In this document: piece after piece, positions 17,178 to 23,925 of the stretch
How the letters are laid out: each line of letters opens with the position of its first letter
Position numbering within the stretch: the first letter of the stretch is position 1
Assembly (NCBI GenBank): GCA_020201015.1
Contig: JAIVHN010000186.1
Coordinates: forward strand, 1 to 28,679
Direction of reading: 5' to 3'
Length of the DNA: 28,679 nt
DNA from: Spirochaeta sp.
GTDB lineage: Bacteria; Spirochaetota; Spirochaetia; DSM-27196; SLAA01
Notes under the pieces: model-generated
What the model was told of the DNA's origin: nothing
Seen by the model: only the letters and a program-made list of their open reading frames with translations
Databases searched by the model: none
Position numbers and translations under genes: made by a program

Positions 17178-17480
17178 TCAGATTCTCTCTACCTGCGTAA
17201 AATCAACTTCAACAGGAGTTGATCGCCCAAAAATCGGCACCATCACCCGTAGCTTGCCCTTCTCCAGGTTCACCTCCTCCACTTCACCGGAAAAGGTCTG
17301 AAAAGGGCCATCCACGATACGAACGGTCTCGCCAATTACATACGACTCTTTGGGCTTTGGGGCTTTATCTCCCTTAATCTCTCCAGTCTTCTGAAGTATT
17401 TCCCGCGCTTCTTCACCCGAAATGGGTTGAGGCTTTGCATTTGGAGAGTAGGTATGGAGTACGTACCATCCTTTAGCCAT
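17178..17480 (-). CDS. nusG: Transcription factor NusG, lacking most of its NGN domain
   Basis: NusG binds elongating RNA polymerase through its N-terminal NGN domain and links it to Rho or ribosomal S10 through the C-terminal KOW domain. The normal length is about 170-190 residues; this frame has 100. It starts with the typical first strand MAKGWYVLHTYS and then jumps at about residue 12-13 to PNAKPQPISGEEAREIL, which in homologues lies around residue 95-100. The KOW part is complete: GETVRIVDGPFQTFSGEVEE, then KLRVMVPIFGRSTPVEVDF. About 80-85 codons are missing in frame (junction 17436-17446). The RNA polymerase-contact surface would be gone. A natural KOW-only form is unlikely because the first NGN strand is retained. 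Confidence 0.9.
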   Translation of the reverse strand: MAKGWYVLHTYSPNAKPQPISGEEAREILQKTGEIKGDKAPKPKESYVIGETVRIVDGPFQTFSGEVEEVNLEKGKLRVMVPIFGRSTPVEVDFTQVERI

Positions 17481-17536
17481 ATCGCGATCCTTTGCAGCAC
17501 CCGAGGCGCCAAAACGGCAACCCGAGTAAACGGTTG

Positions 17537-17716
17537 TTAAAAAATGAAATCTACGGCCGCAAGAAGGAGAAAGTCGACCAGGCCGAGAACAACTGCGAAC
17601 ATCGCTACCGAGATCAAAACAAGCTTGGTATTAGATTTCACCTCGTCACGGCTTGGCCACACAACCTTTTTGAGCTCAGCATGGCTGTCTTTAACAAACG
17701 CGATTATCTTCTTCAT
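17537..17716 (-). CDS. secE: Preprotein translocase subunit SecE
   Basis: SecE (59 aa) is the small clamp subunit of the SecYEG membrane channel. MKKIIAFVKDSHAELKKVVW followed by PSRDEV is the conserved cytoplasmic amphipathic helix, and a single transmembrane segment (about residues 31-57, LVLISVAMFAVVLGLVDFLL) follows. The start at 17714-17716 has AAAGGGG upstream. The order tRNA-Trp, secE, nusG, rplK is common. The length suits the one-helix form found in most bacteria. Confidence 0.93.
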   Translation of the reverse strand: MKKIIAFVKDSHAELKKVVWPSRDEVKSNTKLVLISVAMFAVVLGLVDFLLLAAVDFIF

Positions 17717-17791
17717 TCCGACCCCTTTTCGGCGATGCAGCCGGCGACAAGCAGACACGCAACAATTGAAAGGCACTTAGTGAGGGATAAA

Positions 17792-17865
17792 CAGGCCAGG
17801 TAGGATTCGAACCTACAACATCCGGTTTTGGAGACCGGCGCTCTAGCCGTTGGAGCTACTGGCCT
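17792..17865 (-). tRNA. trnW: tRNA-Trp (anticodon CCA)
   Basis: A full cloverleaf can be folded on the minus strand: acceptor AGGCCAG/CTGGCCT, D arm with TAGCTC, anticodon loop CTCCAAA and T arm GTAGG-TTCGAAT-CCTAC. The anticodon CCA reads only UGG in the standard code, which argues against UGA being decoded as Trp. It lies between rpmG and secE, a typical arrangement. Confidence 0.95.
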
Positions 17866-17904
17866 AAAAAGCGCTGAGCGACTACGCCGCTTAACACCAT
17901 TTAT

Positions 17905-18081
17905 CTACTTTACTTTTGCTTCCTTATGGAGTGTATGCTTACGCTCAAAGGAGCAGTACTTCTTGAGCTCTAGCTTACCCTGCATATTCCGCTTGTTCTT
18001 CTTTGTGCTATAGTTCTTTCGCTTACAGCTTTCACACTGCAGGGCGATGATCTCTACAGCCTTGCCCTTCGCTTTAGCCAT
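17905..18081 (-). CDS. rpmG: 50S ribosomal protein L33, second Cys pair incomplete
   Basis: L33 (58 aa) is a small beta-stranded protein near the E site. The frame MAKAKGKAVEIIALQCESCK, then KRKNYSTKKNKRN, LELKKYCSFERKHTLHKE, matches the family along its length. Zinc-binding L33 proteins have two C-x-x-C pairs. The first is present (C16, C19) but the second reads C-S-F-E (C43, E46), so the fourth ligand is Glu instead of Cys. The ATG (18079-18081) follows a GGGAG...AAGGA ribosome-binding region and a good promoter lies upstream. It precedes tRNA-Trp. Confidence 0.92.
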   Translation of the reverse strand: MAKAKGKAVEIIALQCESCKRKNYSTKKNKRNMQGKLELKKYCSFERKHTLHKEAKVK

Positions 18082-18114
18082 TCCTTACTCCCTACCATAA
18101 CACGCGGAACGCTT

Positions 18115-18144
18115 AGTATAGCCAAGACGGCATACCTACGTCAA
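18115..18144 (-). promoter_or_regulatory. Sigma-70-type promoter before rpmG
   Basis: On the minus strand TTGACG (18139-18144) and TATACT (18115-18120) are separated by 18 nt, each one base off consensus. The predicted start is about 25 nt before the rpmG ATG. It probably drives rpmG, tRNA-Trp, secE, nusG and the genes beyond. Confidence 0.65.
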
Positions 18145-18197
18145 CGTCGGTGAGCTGCTGCACAACCATTACGTGCATAATTACGCGTATGGCGCAT

Positions 18198-18269
18198 AGC
18201 CCTCGATCGGACTTGAACCGATGACCCCATCCTTACCATGGATGTGCTCTACCACTGAGCTACAAGGGC
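18198..18269 (-). tRNA. trnT: tRNA-Thr (anticodon GGT)
   Basis: A cloverleaf is readable on the minus strand: acceptor GCCCTTG/CGAGGGC with one G-U pair, D arm TAGCTCAGTGGTAGAGC, anticodon arm CATCC-ATGGTAA-GGATG and T arm ATCGG-TTCAAGT-CCGAT. Anticodon GGT reads ACC and ACU. It is the first gene of the superoperon as seen here. Confidence 0.95.
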
Positions 18270-18290
18270 ACGTAATCGCACGTGAGCGCC

Positions 18291-18319
18291 ACGGTAACAG
18301 AATTAGGTACTAAGGTCAA
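18291..18319 (-). promoter_or_regulatory. Possible promoter of tRNA-Thr
   Basis: TTGACC (18314-18319) and TACCGT (18291-18296) lie 17 nt apart on the minus strand. The -35 box is strong and the -10 box is weak (3 of 6). The predicted start is about 15 nt before the mature tRNA 5' end. Confidence 0.4.
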
Positions 18320-18345
18320 GCATCACGGCACGATTAATGCTAAGG

Positions 18346-18852
18346 TTATTGAAACGCTTTTTTAAGAATCTCGATCCAGCCTTGGATTCTGGCGGTAGTC
18401 ATGTTTGCCTGATTATCCTCGTCGATAACCAATCCAAGGAATTGTCGGTTTCGGACCGCCTTTGATGCCGAGAACACGTATCCTTCGGTAGATGTTTCTC
18501 CGACAATGCGACCTCCGCACTCGGCTACTTTCTTCGCAAGAATCTGCATGCAATCAACAAAATTGTCCGGATAGTTCTGCTGATCCCCTAAGCCCATGAT
18601 TGCCACCGTCTTTCCGGTGAAGTCTATAGTATCCAGGGTAGGAAGAAACTCCTCCCAGTCGTCCTGCAGGTCACCCACTCCCCACGTTGAGACCGAGAAG
18701 ATGAGCTTCTCATACGCAGCCATTTCGCTTCCAGTAGTTTCACGAATGTCGTGTATCTCGGCCTGACTCTCTCCCAATGCTTCATACAGCTTTTGCGACA
18801 CATCGCGCGTGTTTCCGGTGGTTGAACCGTAGAAAATACCTATTTGATTCAT
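18346..18852 (-). CDS. fldA: Long-chain flavodoxin
   Basis: This 168-residue protein is a cytoplasmic FMN electron carrier that can replace ferredoxin under iron limitation. The phosphate loop GIFYGSTTGNT is at residues 4-14. The isoalloxazine-stacking loops are visible as VSTWGVGDLQDDWEEF with Trp (the 50s loop) and GLGDQQNYPDNFVD with Tyr (the 90s loop). The segment SASKAVRNRQFLGLVIDED is the extra stretch that defines the long-chain class. The ATG at 18850-18852 has AGGAA upstream; a longer in-frame extension has no family support. A good promoter lies about 50 nt further upstream, so it is probably transcribed on its own. Confidence 0.93.
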   Translation of the reverse strand: MNQIGIFYGSTTGNTRDVSQKLYEALGESQAEIHDIRETTGSEMAAYEKLIFSVSTWGVGDLQDDWEEFLPTLDTIDFTGKTVAIMGLGDQQNYPDNFVDCMQILAKKVAECGGRIVGETSTEGYVFSASKAVRNRQFLGLVIDEDNQANMTTARIQGWIEILKKAFQ

Positions 18853-18910
18853 AAGATCGTTCCTTGCTTGCGCAGCCTCTGAGGATTGGTCGGGTGAAGT
18901 ATATAGCCAG

Positions 18911-18939
18911 ATAATAGTGGAAGCCCCTCGTACCGTCAA
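18911..18939 (-). promoter_or_regulatory. Sigma-70-type promoter of fldA
   Basis: TTGACG (18934-18939) and TATTAT (18911-18916) are separated by exactly 17 nt on the minus strand. The predicted start is about 50 nt before the fldA ATG. A run of nine C on the coding strand lies 28 nt upstream of the -35 box. Confidence 0.6.
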
Positions 18940-18967
18940 CATCATGGTAGCGAAGAACAAACAAGCC

Positions 18968-18976
18968 GGGGGGGGG
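18968..18976. repeat. Homopolymer run of nine G (plus strand)
   Basis: Nine G in a row lie in the spacer between the DHH gene end and the fldA promoter. Runs of this length slip easily during replication and sequencing. In Treponema pallidum poly-G runs near promoters cause phase variation of some genes; whether this one does is unknown. Confidence 0.85.
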
Positions 18977-19002
18977 CTAAACCGTCGCGCCAGACTGTTT
19001 AA

Positions 19003-19868
19003 TTAGTCTTTCAGAGCCTCTACGAGTTCTCCCAGAACCTGCTCGGCGTCCTCGTTGGGCACTTGACACGTGCCAGCGGCATTGTGACCGCCCCCGTCGT
19101 ACGTGAGCATTAACTCGCCAACATCGACTCCCAGATTACCTGAACTGATATGTTTGTCGCTGGAAAAAGAGCATACTTAATGAACCGGTTACCGGCGAAG
19201 ATCGGATCTTGTCCACGGGTGTCCACAACCAAGACGTTGGCATCCACCCGAGAGCACTTACGAAGCTGTTCTTTAAACATCGCTTCATGTTCAAAATAAA
19301 GTTTAACTCGCTCCTTAACGTCGTCGAGATTCAAGATTTCCTCGATACTGTACTCACGACAGTACTCAATAAGATCCATCATAAGCTGGTAATTAGAGAT
19401 TCGAAAATTTTTAAAGCGACCGAGGCCGGTGCGGGCATCCATGATGAAGTTCAGTAGGTTCCAGCGTTCCGGGTACAGCACCTCGTCCATTGTGAAGTTG
19501 GCGCTATCTCCTTTGTCGACTGCACGCATCATTTCTTCAGAAACATCAGTAAACTTGTCTGCACCACCATAGTGCTCATAGATTACACGTGCAGCCGAGG
19601 GAGCAGCCGAGTTAATGACGTAGTTCTCATGGTCACCTGAGCGCACCGACTCGGAAGCGTGATGGTCGAAGCACAGCTTGACACCCTCAACATAAGGCAA
19701 ATTAGCAGTGATATCCCGATCCGATAATGCAACCAAACCATCTTGCATATCCTTCGGATGGACAAACTTTATCTCGTCGATCATATCCAGTGCACGAAAG
19801 AGAACGGCGCACACCAAGCCATCAAAATCGCTCCGCGTAATCAGTCGGTATTTTTCCGTGGATCTCAC
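19003..19868 (-). pseudogene. DHH-family phosphoesterase (exopolyphosphatase-like), frameshifted by a short deletion
   Basis: Members of this family hydrolyse phosphoester bonds in polyphosphate or short oligonucleotides with a dimetal centre. Motif I (ITRSDFDGLVCAVLF) and the DHH motif (VKLCFDHHASES) are intact in the N-terminal domain. The frame runs well to GNRFIKYALFPATNISVQ (about 19140) and then leaves the family. In another frame the C-terminal DHHA1 end resumes as GNLGVDVGELMLTYDGGGHN, then AAGTCQVPNEDAEQVL, ending in TAA 19003-19005. About 20-25 residues between the two parts (the strands before the GGGH motif) seem to be missing. The start was set at GTG 19866-19868 because AGGAG lies 7 nt upstream; a TTG eight codons earlier is less likely. 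A promoter-like site precedes it. The exact substrate cannot be told. Confidence 0.8.
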
Positions 19869-19892
19869 AATTACTCTCCTGCAGCTTTCCAA

Positions 19893-19921
19893 ATGCTACT
19901 TGATACGCTACTCATTATCAA
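19893..19921 (-). promoter_or_regulatory. Possible promoter of the DHH phosphoesterase gene
   Basis: TTGATA (19916-19921) and TAGCAT (19893-19898) are 17 nt apart on the minus strand. The predicted start is about 18 nt before the GTG. The divergent glk promoter lies 90 nt away. Confidence 0.45.
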
Positions 19922-20010
19922 GGACAAAATTGAGCCCTAATATATTTTCCTGCGACCGACATTTCTGTCCACTGGACATCAGAGTCCGGGATTCACTTGG
20001 TAGCAGTTCC

Positions 20011-20039
20011 TTGATCTTTCCTTGCCACCTTGGTATATA
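20011..20039 (+). promoter_or_regulatory. Possible promoter of the glk-hisI operon
   Basis: TTGATC (20011-20016) and TATATA (20034-20039) are separated by 17 nt. Transcription would start near 20046, which leaves TTG 20058 as the sensible glk start. A short palindrome, GTCCAcTGGAC, lies about 40 nt upstream of the -35 box and could be an operator. Confidence 0.45.
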
Positions 20040-20057
20040 CAAAGAACGGTGAGGAAA

Positions 20058-20960
20058 TTGGAAAAAAAAACTTGGACCACGCTTTTAAGTAACGACCCGG
20101 ATCACTCTGATGTCTCGGGTCAATTCAAAGTGCTTGCCATCGATCTTGGTGGCACAAACGCAAGCTTTGCAGTTGTAGCGGCTGGCGAGACGCATTTCGA
20201 GTTACTCAGTCACGTCGTCTTGCCTTCCGGCAAGCAGGCGAGTTTTGCAGATGCGCTACGTACGGCACTGAATCGCTTTGATGAAGAACCTGGGTTGATG
20301 GCGGAAGTGAGTGCCTGCTGCATCAGCGCAGCAGGCCCCGTAGTAGCAGGTCGCTGCACACCGACCAACCTACCCTATACCGTAAGCACCCAGGAGATTG
20401 AGAACATTCTTAAGATTCCATGCACAATCATGAACGACTTCGAGGCCATTTGTTACGGTGTACCGCTGCTTGATCTGAACGACGCCAAGCAGGTGAGAAG
20501 AATACAGATTATGCAGGATGAAACGAATGAACCCGAAAGCGATCATGGAGTGGCGGCCGTTATTGGTGCTGGAACGGGCCTTGGGATGGGCTATCTCTCA
20601 TGGGAACGGCCTGAATTGCACGTATTTGCCTCCGAGGGTGGCCATCTTGATTTTGCCCCTTGGGACGAACAGAGCAACGAACTGGCTACATATTTACGAC
20701 ACGAGCTGGGGCGTTTCCCCGATAGGGAGCATGCCCTCTCCGGGCCATCCATACCGCGACTTCACCGATTCATACTCTCAAGCGGGCGAGCACCTGCGAG
20801 CAATATGTCGCAGCGAATAAGCAGGCTACCGCAGAATGAACAGCCCGCGGCAATTGCGGCGGCCTCGGTGGAAAGCCCGGCGGATCCGAGCTGCAAAGCA
20901 ACCATGGATCTATTTTTCGCAGTCTATGGGACGCGAGAGAATGCAGGAACTTGGAATTGA
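20058..20960 (+). pseudogene. glk: Glucokinase, C-terminal 75-80 residues missing
   Basis: Glk phosphorylates glucose to glucose 6-phosphate with ATP. AIDLGGTNASFAV (phosphate 1), CISAAGPVVAGRCTPTNLPY, the catalytic-Asp segment IMNDFEAICYGVP, VIGAGTGLGMGYL, SEGGHLDFAPWDEQS and the LSGPSIPRLHRF segment are all in order. SSGRAPASNMSQRI is followed by DEQ-poor NEQPAAIAAASV. The match ends at ATMDLFFAVYG (about 20928). Homologues then have a G-x-x-G-N-L-A-L helix, a GGI..GG loop and about 60 further residues. Here the frame stops at 20958-20960 while the next gene's coding sequence begins. The deletion probably includes the intergenic region. The start is uncertain; TTG 20058 with GTGAGG just upstream fits the promoter best. 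Confidence 0.82.
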
Positions 20961-22491
20961 CATTCACCGAACCGAGCATATCTTAGCGGAGCTGAACCGT
21001 GGAGCATATGACAAAGTACAGCCAGTAGTAGTAAAAGATATTCCGGAGGTTGACGGAATCGAGGTGGTAACCGCCTCGGGCGAGCTGAGTCTACGAATAC
21101 CGGAAGAAGAGTTGAGTAAGCACTGGGCCGAGATTGCCCCGGAAATTGACCCGATTGCTTCTGCCCAACGTGCGGCTGGTGCGCTTGAGTTCTCGTATGA
21201 AGCGCTAAAACGTCTCGGAACCGCTCTCTACCCGCGCACGGCTTTTGGGGTTCTCAACGGCGGCTCCGCAACCAGTTACGCTGACGAGAAAAAGAACCGG
21301 GGACTGAGCGAGCCCCTCTATAAGCTGCTGGCGCCGGTGTTTGAGCCTATGGCCGACCGTTGTCGTGGAAAGGCAAAGGGGTTAACTCCGGCTTTTGTGC
21401 AGCCCGACGGTACCGAGGGTCCCACCTTTCTTGAACTGAAAATGCGTGGACTACTCATTCGTGCAATGGAACATCAAATCCGCCAGCCTGTAGAACCACC
21501 GTCCGAGCCTCTTGAGCCATTCTTCCAAATGACAAGTGTCCATAACAACGATGAGGTAGACGCCGCGTATAAGAGCTTCAAGACAAGCCCGCTTTTGGAC
21601 CGGCTCATACGAGAGACTGGCATTGATATGACCGACGCGGCTACCGGCATACAGCCAATGCTTGCTGCTTTAACTCACTCCCAAGAAGGCTCTCCTCGAC
21701 ACGTATTTGAATCCGCTTACGGAAAAGAACATGAGCCGCTAGGGCTACCGGGTGGCCATGGACAGAACTTCAGTGTGCTTGCCGATATCTACCGCGAGTT
21801 GCAAGCCGACGGCAAGCGACTCGCCTATCTCTCAAATGTAGATAACCTGGGCGCTACGGTAGACCCGGCTACTATTGCGTATACCGCTCTTACCGGCCGC
21901 CAGGCAGCCTTTGACTTTGCCTTTCGGACAGCCGTAGACGTGAAAGGGGGTATACTTGTGCGCGACGCTCGAGGCCGACTCAACTGTGCCGACATAGGCC
22001 CGGCAGTTAGCCCGGATGAGGTGGCTCGTGCCGAGGCCGAGGGAAAGGCCATACTCTTCAACTGCGCTACTGGACTTTTTAACTTGAATTATCTCACGCA
22101 CAACATCGAGTCTATTGTCGATCATTTGCCCATGCGCATAAGCGATCAGGACAAGGATGCTGGCCGTTATGCACAAGCAGAACAGGTAACCTGGGAAGTG
22201 CTCGGCTTACTGGATCGCCCTTTGGTGTTTGGAGTGGACAAGTACCGACGCTTCTTAGCCGCAAAACTGCTGCTTGAGACGCTCATGACCAGTGGCATCT
22301 CGTTGGATCATCCTGACTACCCTCGTTCATCGGATCCTGCCAAGGATCTTTTAGGCACCGCACGCCAACTAAACGCCGGGTTGCACTGGAATCTGGAACA
22401 CAGTTACGGTATGAAGCGCTCGGGAGATCGCTGGGTACCAAAGTCCGTGGATGAACTCCGCAGCGACCTATCACCGGAAGAGGAAACATAA
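20926..22491 (+). CDS. UDPGP-family nucleotidyltransferase (probable UTP--glucose-1-phosphate uridylyltransferase)
   Basis: This protein of about 520 residues belongs to the UDP-glucose/UDP-HexNAc pyrophosphorylase family, which makes UDP-sugars from UTP and a sugar 1-phosphate. FGVLNGGSATSYADEKKNR occupies the place of the nucleotide-binding loop. FQMTSVHNNDEV, LGLPGGHGQNFSVLADIY and LSNVDNLGATVDP are the sugar- and uridine-binding segments. The loop has GGSATSY where most of the family has GG.GT..G, so the exact subclass and substrate are uncertain. The N-terminus is also uncertain: ATG 20926 or 20941 are available, but the natural start and ribosome-binding site may have been lost in the glk deletion that ends here. 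The stop shares one base with the hisI ATG, so the two are coupled. Confidence 0.75.
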   Translation: MGRERMQELGIDIHRTEHILAELNRGAYDKVQPVVVKDIPEVDGIEVVTASGELSLRIPEEELSKHWAEIAPEIDPIASAQRAAGALEFSYEALKRLGTALYPRTAFGVLNGGSATSYADEKKNRGLSEPLYKLLAPVFEPMADRCRGKAKGLTPAFVQPDGTEGPTFLELKMRGLLIRAMEHQIRQPVEPPSEPLEPFFQMTSVHNNDEVDAAYKSFKTSPLLDRLIRETGIDMTDAATGIQPMLAALTHSQEGSPRHVFESAYGKEHEPLGLPGGHGQNFSVLADIYRELQADGKRLAYLSNVDNLGATVDPATIAYTALTGRQAAFDFAFRTAVDVKGGILVRDARGRLNCADIGPAVSPDEVARAEAEGKAILFNCATGLFNLNYLTHNIESIVDHLPMRISDQDKDAGRYAQAEQVTWEVLGLLDRPLVFGVDKYRRFLAAKLLLETLMTSGISLDHPDYPRSSDPAKDLLGTARQLNAGLHWNLEHSYGMKRSGDRWVPKSVDELRSDLSPEEET

Positions 22492-22922
22492 TGAACCCGT
22501 TTGAATTGAACAATACAACCGGGGCAGGGAATGCAGCCGGAGGTCCTGTGGGGGACCCGGCCAAACGCCCGGCCCCGGATTTCTCGAAGCTGAACGGCTT
22601 GGTTGCGGCTATCGCACAGGACGCGGCAAGTGGTGAGGTACTGATGCTGGGTTTCCAAGACCGGGAAGCCTGGGAAGCAACACTCGCGACCGGCCTCGCC
22701 CACTACTACAGCCGTTCACGTGGACGCTTGTGGAAAAAGGGTGAAAGCTCGGGAAACCTACAGCGCATTGTGGAGATTCGCCTGGATTGCGACCAGGATG
22801 CGGTTTTAATGATGATTGAGCAACAAGGTGGGATAGCCTGTCATACCGGGCGAAGAAGTTGCTTTTTCAACCGCGTAGAGGGAACTTCGCTGGTAGTAGA
22901 CGAAACTCCACCTGCCTCATAA
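22491..22922 (+). CDS. hisI: Phosphoribosyl-AMP cyclohydrolase
   Basis: HisI (143 aa) opens the adenine ring of phosphoribosyl-AMP in histidine synthesis, with zinc and magnesium. EVLMLGFQDREAWEATLATG, YYSRSRGRLWKKGESSGN, the metal-binding LDCDQDAVLMM and the zinc ligands in GGIACHTGRRSCFF are all visible. A variable 25-residue N-terminal extension rich in Asn, Gly and Pro precedes the domain. There is no fused HisE domain. The ATG overlaps the stop of the upstream gene (TAATG). No other his gene is nearby. The gene ends 27 nt before the converging dcd. Confidence 0.95.
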   Translation: MNPFELNNTTGAGNAAGGPVGDPAKRPAPDFSKLNGLVAAIAQDAASGEVLMLGFQDREAWEATLATGLAHYYSRSRGRLWKKGESSGNLQRIVEIRLDCDQDAVLMMIEQQGGIACHTGRRSCFFNRVEGTSLVVDETPPAS

Positions 22923-22949
22923 ATATGACGGCCCTTTGAAAAGACTACC

Positions 22950-23474
22950 TTATGAACGCCCGAACTCGCGAAAAAGCAGACTGTGCTGAATTCCCGAGTT
23001 ATTCTGGTATTTACCGCTATGGTAGGTGTCGTACTCGCCGTCGATAGTGTGGTAAAAAACTTGGCAAATTTCTACGCCTGCATAGATGCGTATGGGTTGA
23101 ACGCAGAAAATCTCGAGTGTCCAGTAACCACAGAAACCAACATCCCCGAATCCTGCAGTGATATGAACGAAAAGCCCAAGCCGCCCAATTGAGGAACGCC
23201 CCTCAAGCATAGGAACGTAATCATGGGTTTCCGTGTACTCTACTGTACGTCCGAGATACAGGGTGTTCGGCTTGAGGAGAAGCCCCTGGGGAGGAATCTC
23301 GATAGGCTGCGACGTATTCTCAAGCCGCATGTCGAGCGCGCTCGCGTCATACACCCGAAGCTCATCATGGAGCCGTAAGTTATAGCTGTTGGGGTTAAGC
23401 TGACTCGGAACGAATGGATCAATGATGATTTTGGTCCCGAGTCCTTCTGCAATGCGCTTTCCTGAGAGTATCAT
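22950..23474 (-). CDS. dcd: dCTP deaminase
   Basis: Dcd (174 aa) converts dCTP to dUTP, the main source of dUMP for thymidylate in many bacteria. The family core is complete: PNSYNLRLHDELRVY, LKPNTLYLGRTVEYTETHDY, EGRSSIGRLGLFVHITAGF and DVGFCGYWTLEIFCVQPI, the last with the catalytic Glu. The C-terminal GKYQNNSGIQHSLLFREF closes over the nucleotide in family structures. Whether it also has dUTPase activity cannot be told. No clear ribosome-binding site precedes the ATG, but MILSGKRIAEG fits the usual N-terminus. It converges with hisI. Confidence 0.94.
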   Translation of the reverse strand: MILSGKRIAEGLGTKIIIDPFVPSQLNPNSYNLRLHDELRVYDASALDMRLENTSQPIEIPPQGLLLKPNTLYLGRTVEYTETHDYVPMLEGRSSIGRLGLFVHITAGFGDVGFCGYWTLEIFCVQPIRIYAGVEICQVFYHTIDGEYDTYHSGKYQNNSGIQHSLLFREFGRS

Positions 23475-23528
23475 GTAATCGACTCATGGTAACTTGGTGA
23501 CAGGTTTTTAACCCTGCCCTACCCATAG

Positions 23529-23702
23529 TTACATGAGGTCCTTGGGACGTCGTGCCTGATTGCCCGACTTCTCACACACGGCAAAGTGCTTCATTCGGCC
23601 GTTCTCGAAAACCGACTTCATAATGATTTTTCCGCCCCAACGACTTGTGAGCTCGCGAGCACCATCACGACGCGCGTTCTTTGAAACTTTTCCAGCTGCC
23701 AT
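23529..23702 (-). CDS. Unrecognised 57-residue basic protein
   Basis: The frame encodes a small, strongly basic protein: MAAGKVSKNARRDGARELTS, then RWGGKIIMKSVFENGRMK, HFAVCEKSGNQARRPKDLM. It has one Cys, no membrane segment and no known domain that I recognise. It is accepted as a gene because GGAGA lies 7 nt before the ATG, a promoter-like pair lies 64 nt further upstream, and the spacer around it is otherwise non-coding. The RWGGKI and RRPKD patches suggest nucleic-acid or ribosome binding, but that is only an inference from composition. Codon use looks like that of its neighbours. It stands between dcd and the ferredoxin gene. Confidence 0.7.
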   Translation of the reverse strand: MAAGKVSKNARRDGARELTSRWGGKIIMKSVFENGRMKHFAVCEKSGNQARRPKDLM

Positions 23703-23772
23703 AATTTTCTCCTATCACGCCAACGATGTTTCACTTACACCGAAGCTGTTGTAGTTTTCAAGTTGAGGGTAC

Positions 23773-23801
23773 GTTTTACCATATTTTTTGGCATATATCA
23801 A
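23773..23801 (-). promoter_or_regulatory. Promoter-like site before the 57-residue protein gene
   Basis: TTGATA (23796-23801) and TAAAAC (23773-23778) are 17 nt apart on the minus strand. The predicted start is about 64 nt before the ATG. The sequence between is AT-rich. Confidence 0.45.
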
Positions 23802-23805
23802 CAGG

Positions 23806-23837
23806 CTTGATTGCAGGAGCCCTTGATTGCAGGAGCC
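23806..23837. repeat. Perfect 16-bp tandem repeat, two copies
   Basis: CTTGATTGCAGGAGCC occurs twice head to tail (23806-23821 and 23822-23837), followed by a partial TTAG. It lies between the ferredoxin terminator and the promoter of the 57-residue protein gene. No role is recognised. It may be a simple duplication. Confidence 0.9.
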
Positions 23838-23855
23838 TTAGAGCGGAAGGGTAAC

Positions 23856-23901
23856 AAAAAACCCACCCTCGGTGTTTCTTAAACGAATACACGTAGGTGG
23901 G
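23856..23901 (-). terminator. Rho-independent terminator of the ferredoxin gene
   Basis: On the minus strand the stem CCCACC/GGTGGG (23896-23901 with 23862-23867), extended inside by GTGT/ACAC pairs, is followed directly by six T (23856-23861). It begins about 25 nt after the ferredoxin stop. Confidence 0.75.
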
Positions 23902-23925
23902 ATTTTCTAACAAAACTAAATTTGT

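Noticed and set aside
17178..17480. Natural KOW-only NusG paralogue
   Set aside because: It keeps the first NGN strand and the canonical secE-nusG-rplK position, which fits an internal deletion of the normal gene better.
19976..19986. Palindrome GTCCAcTGGAC upstream of glk as an operator
   Set aside because: It is a single short palindrome of 5+5 bp with no second copy, so it is too weak to call on its own.
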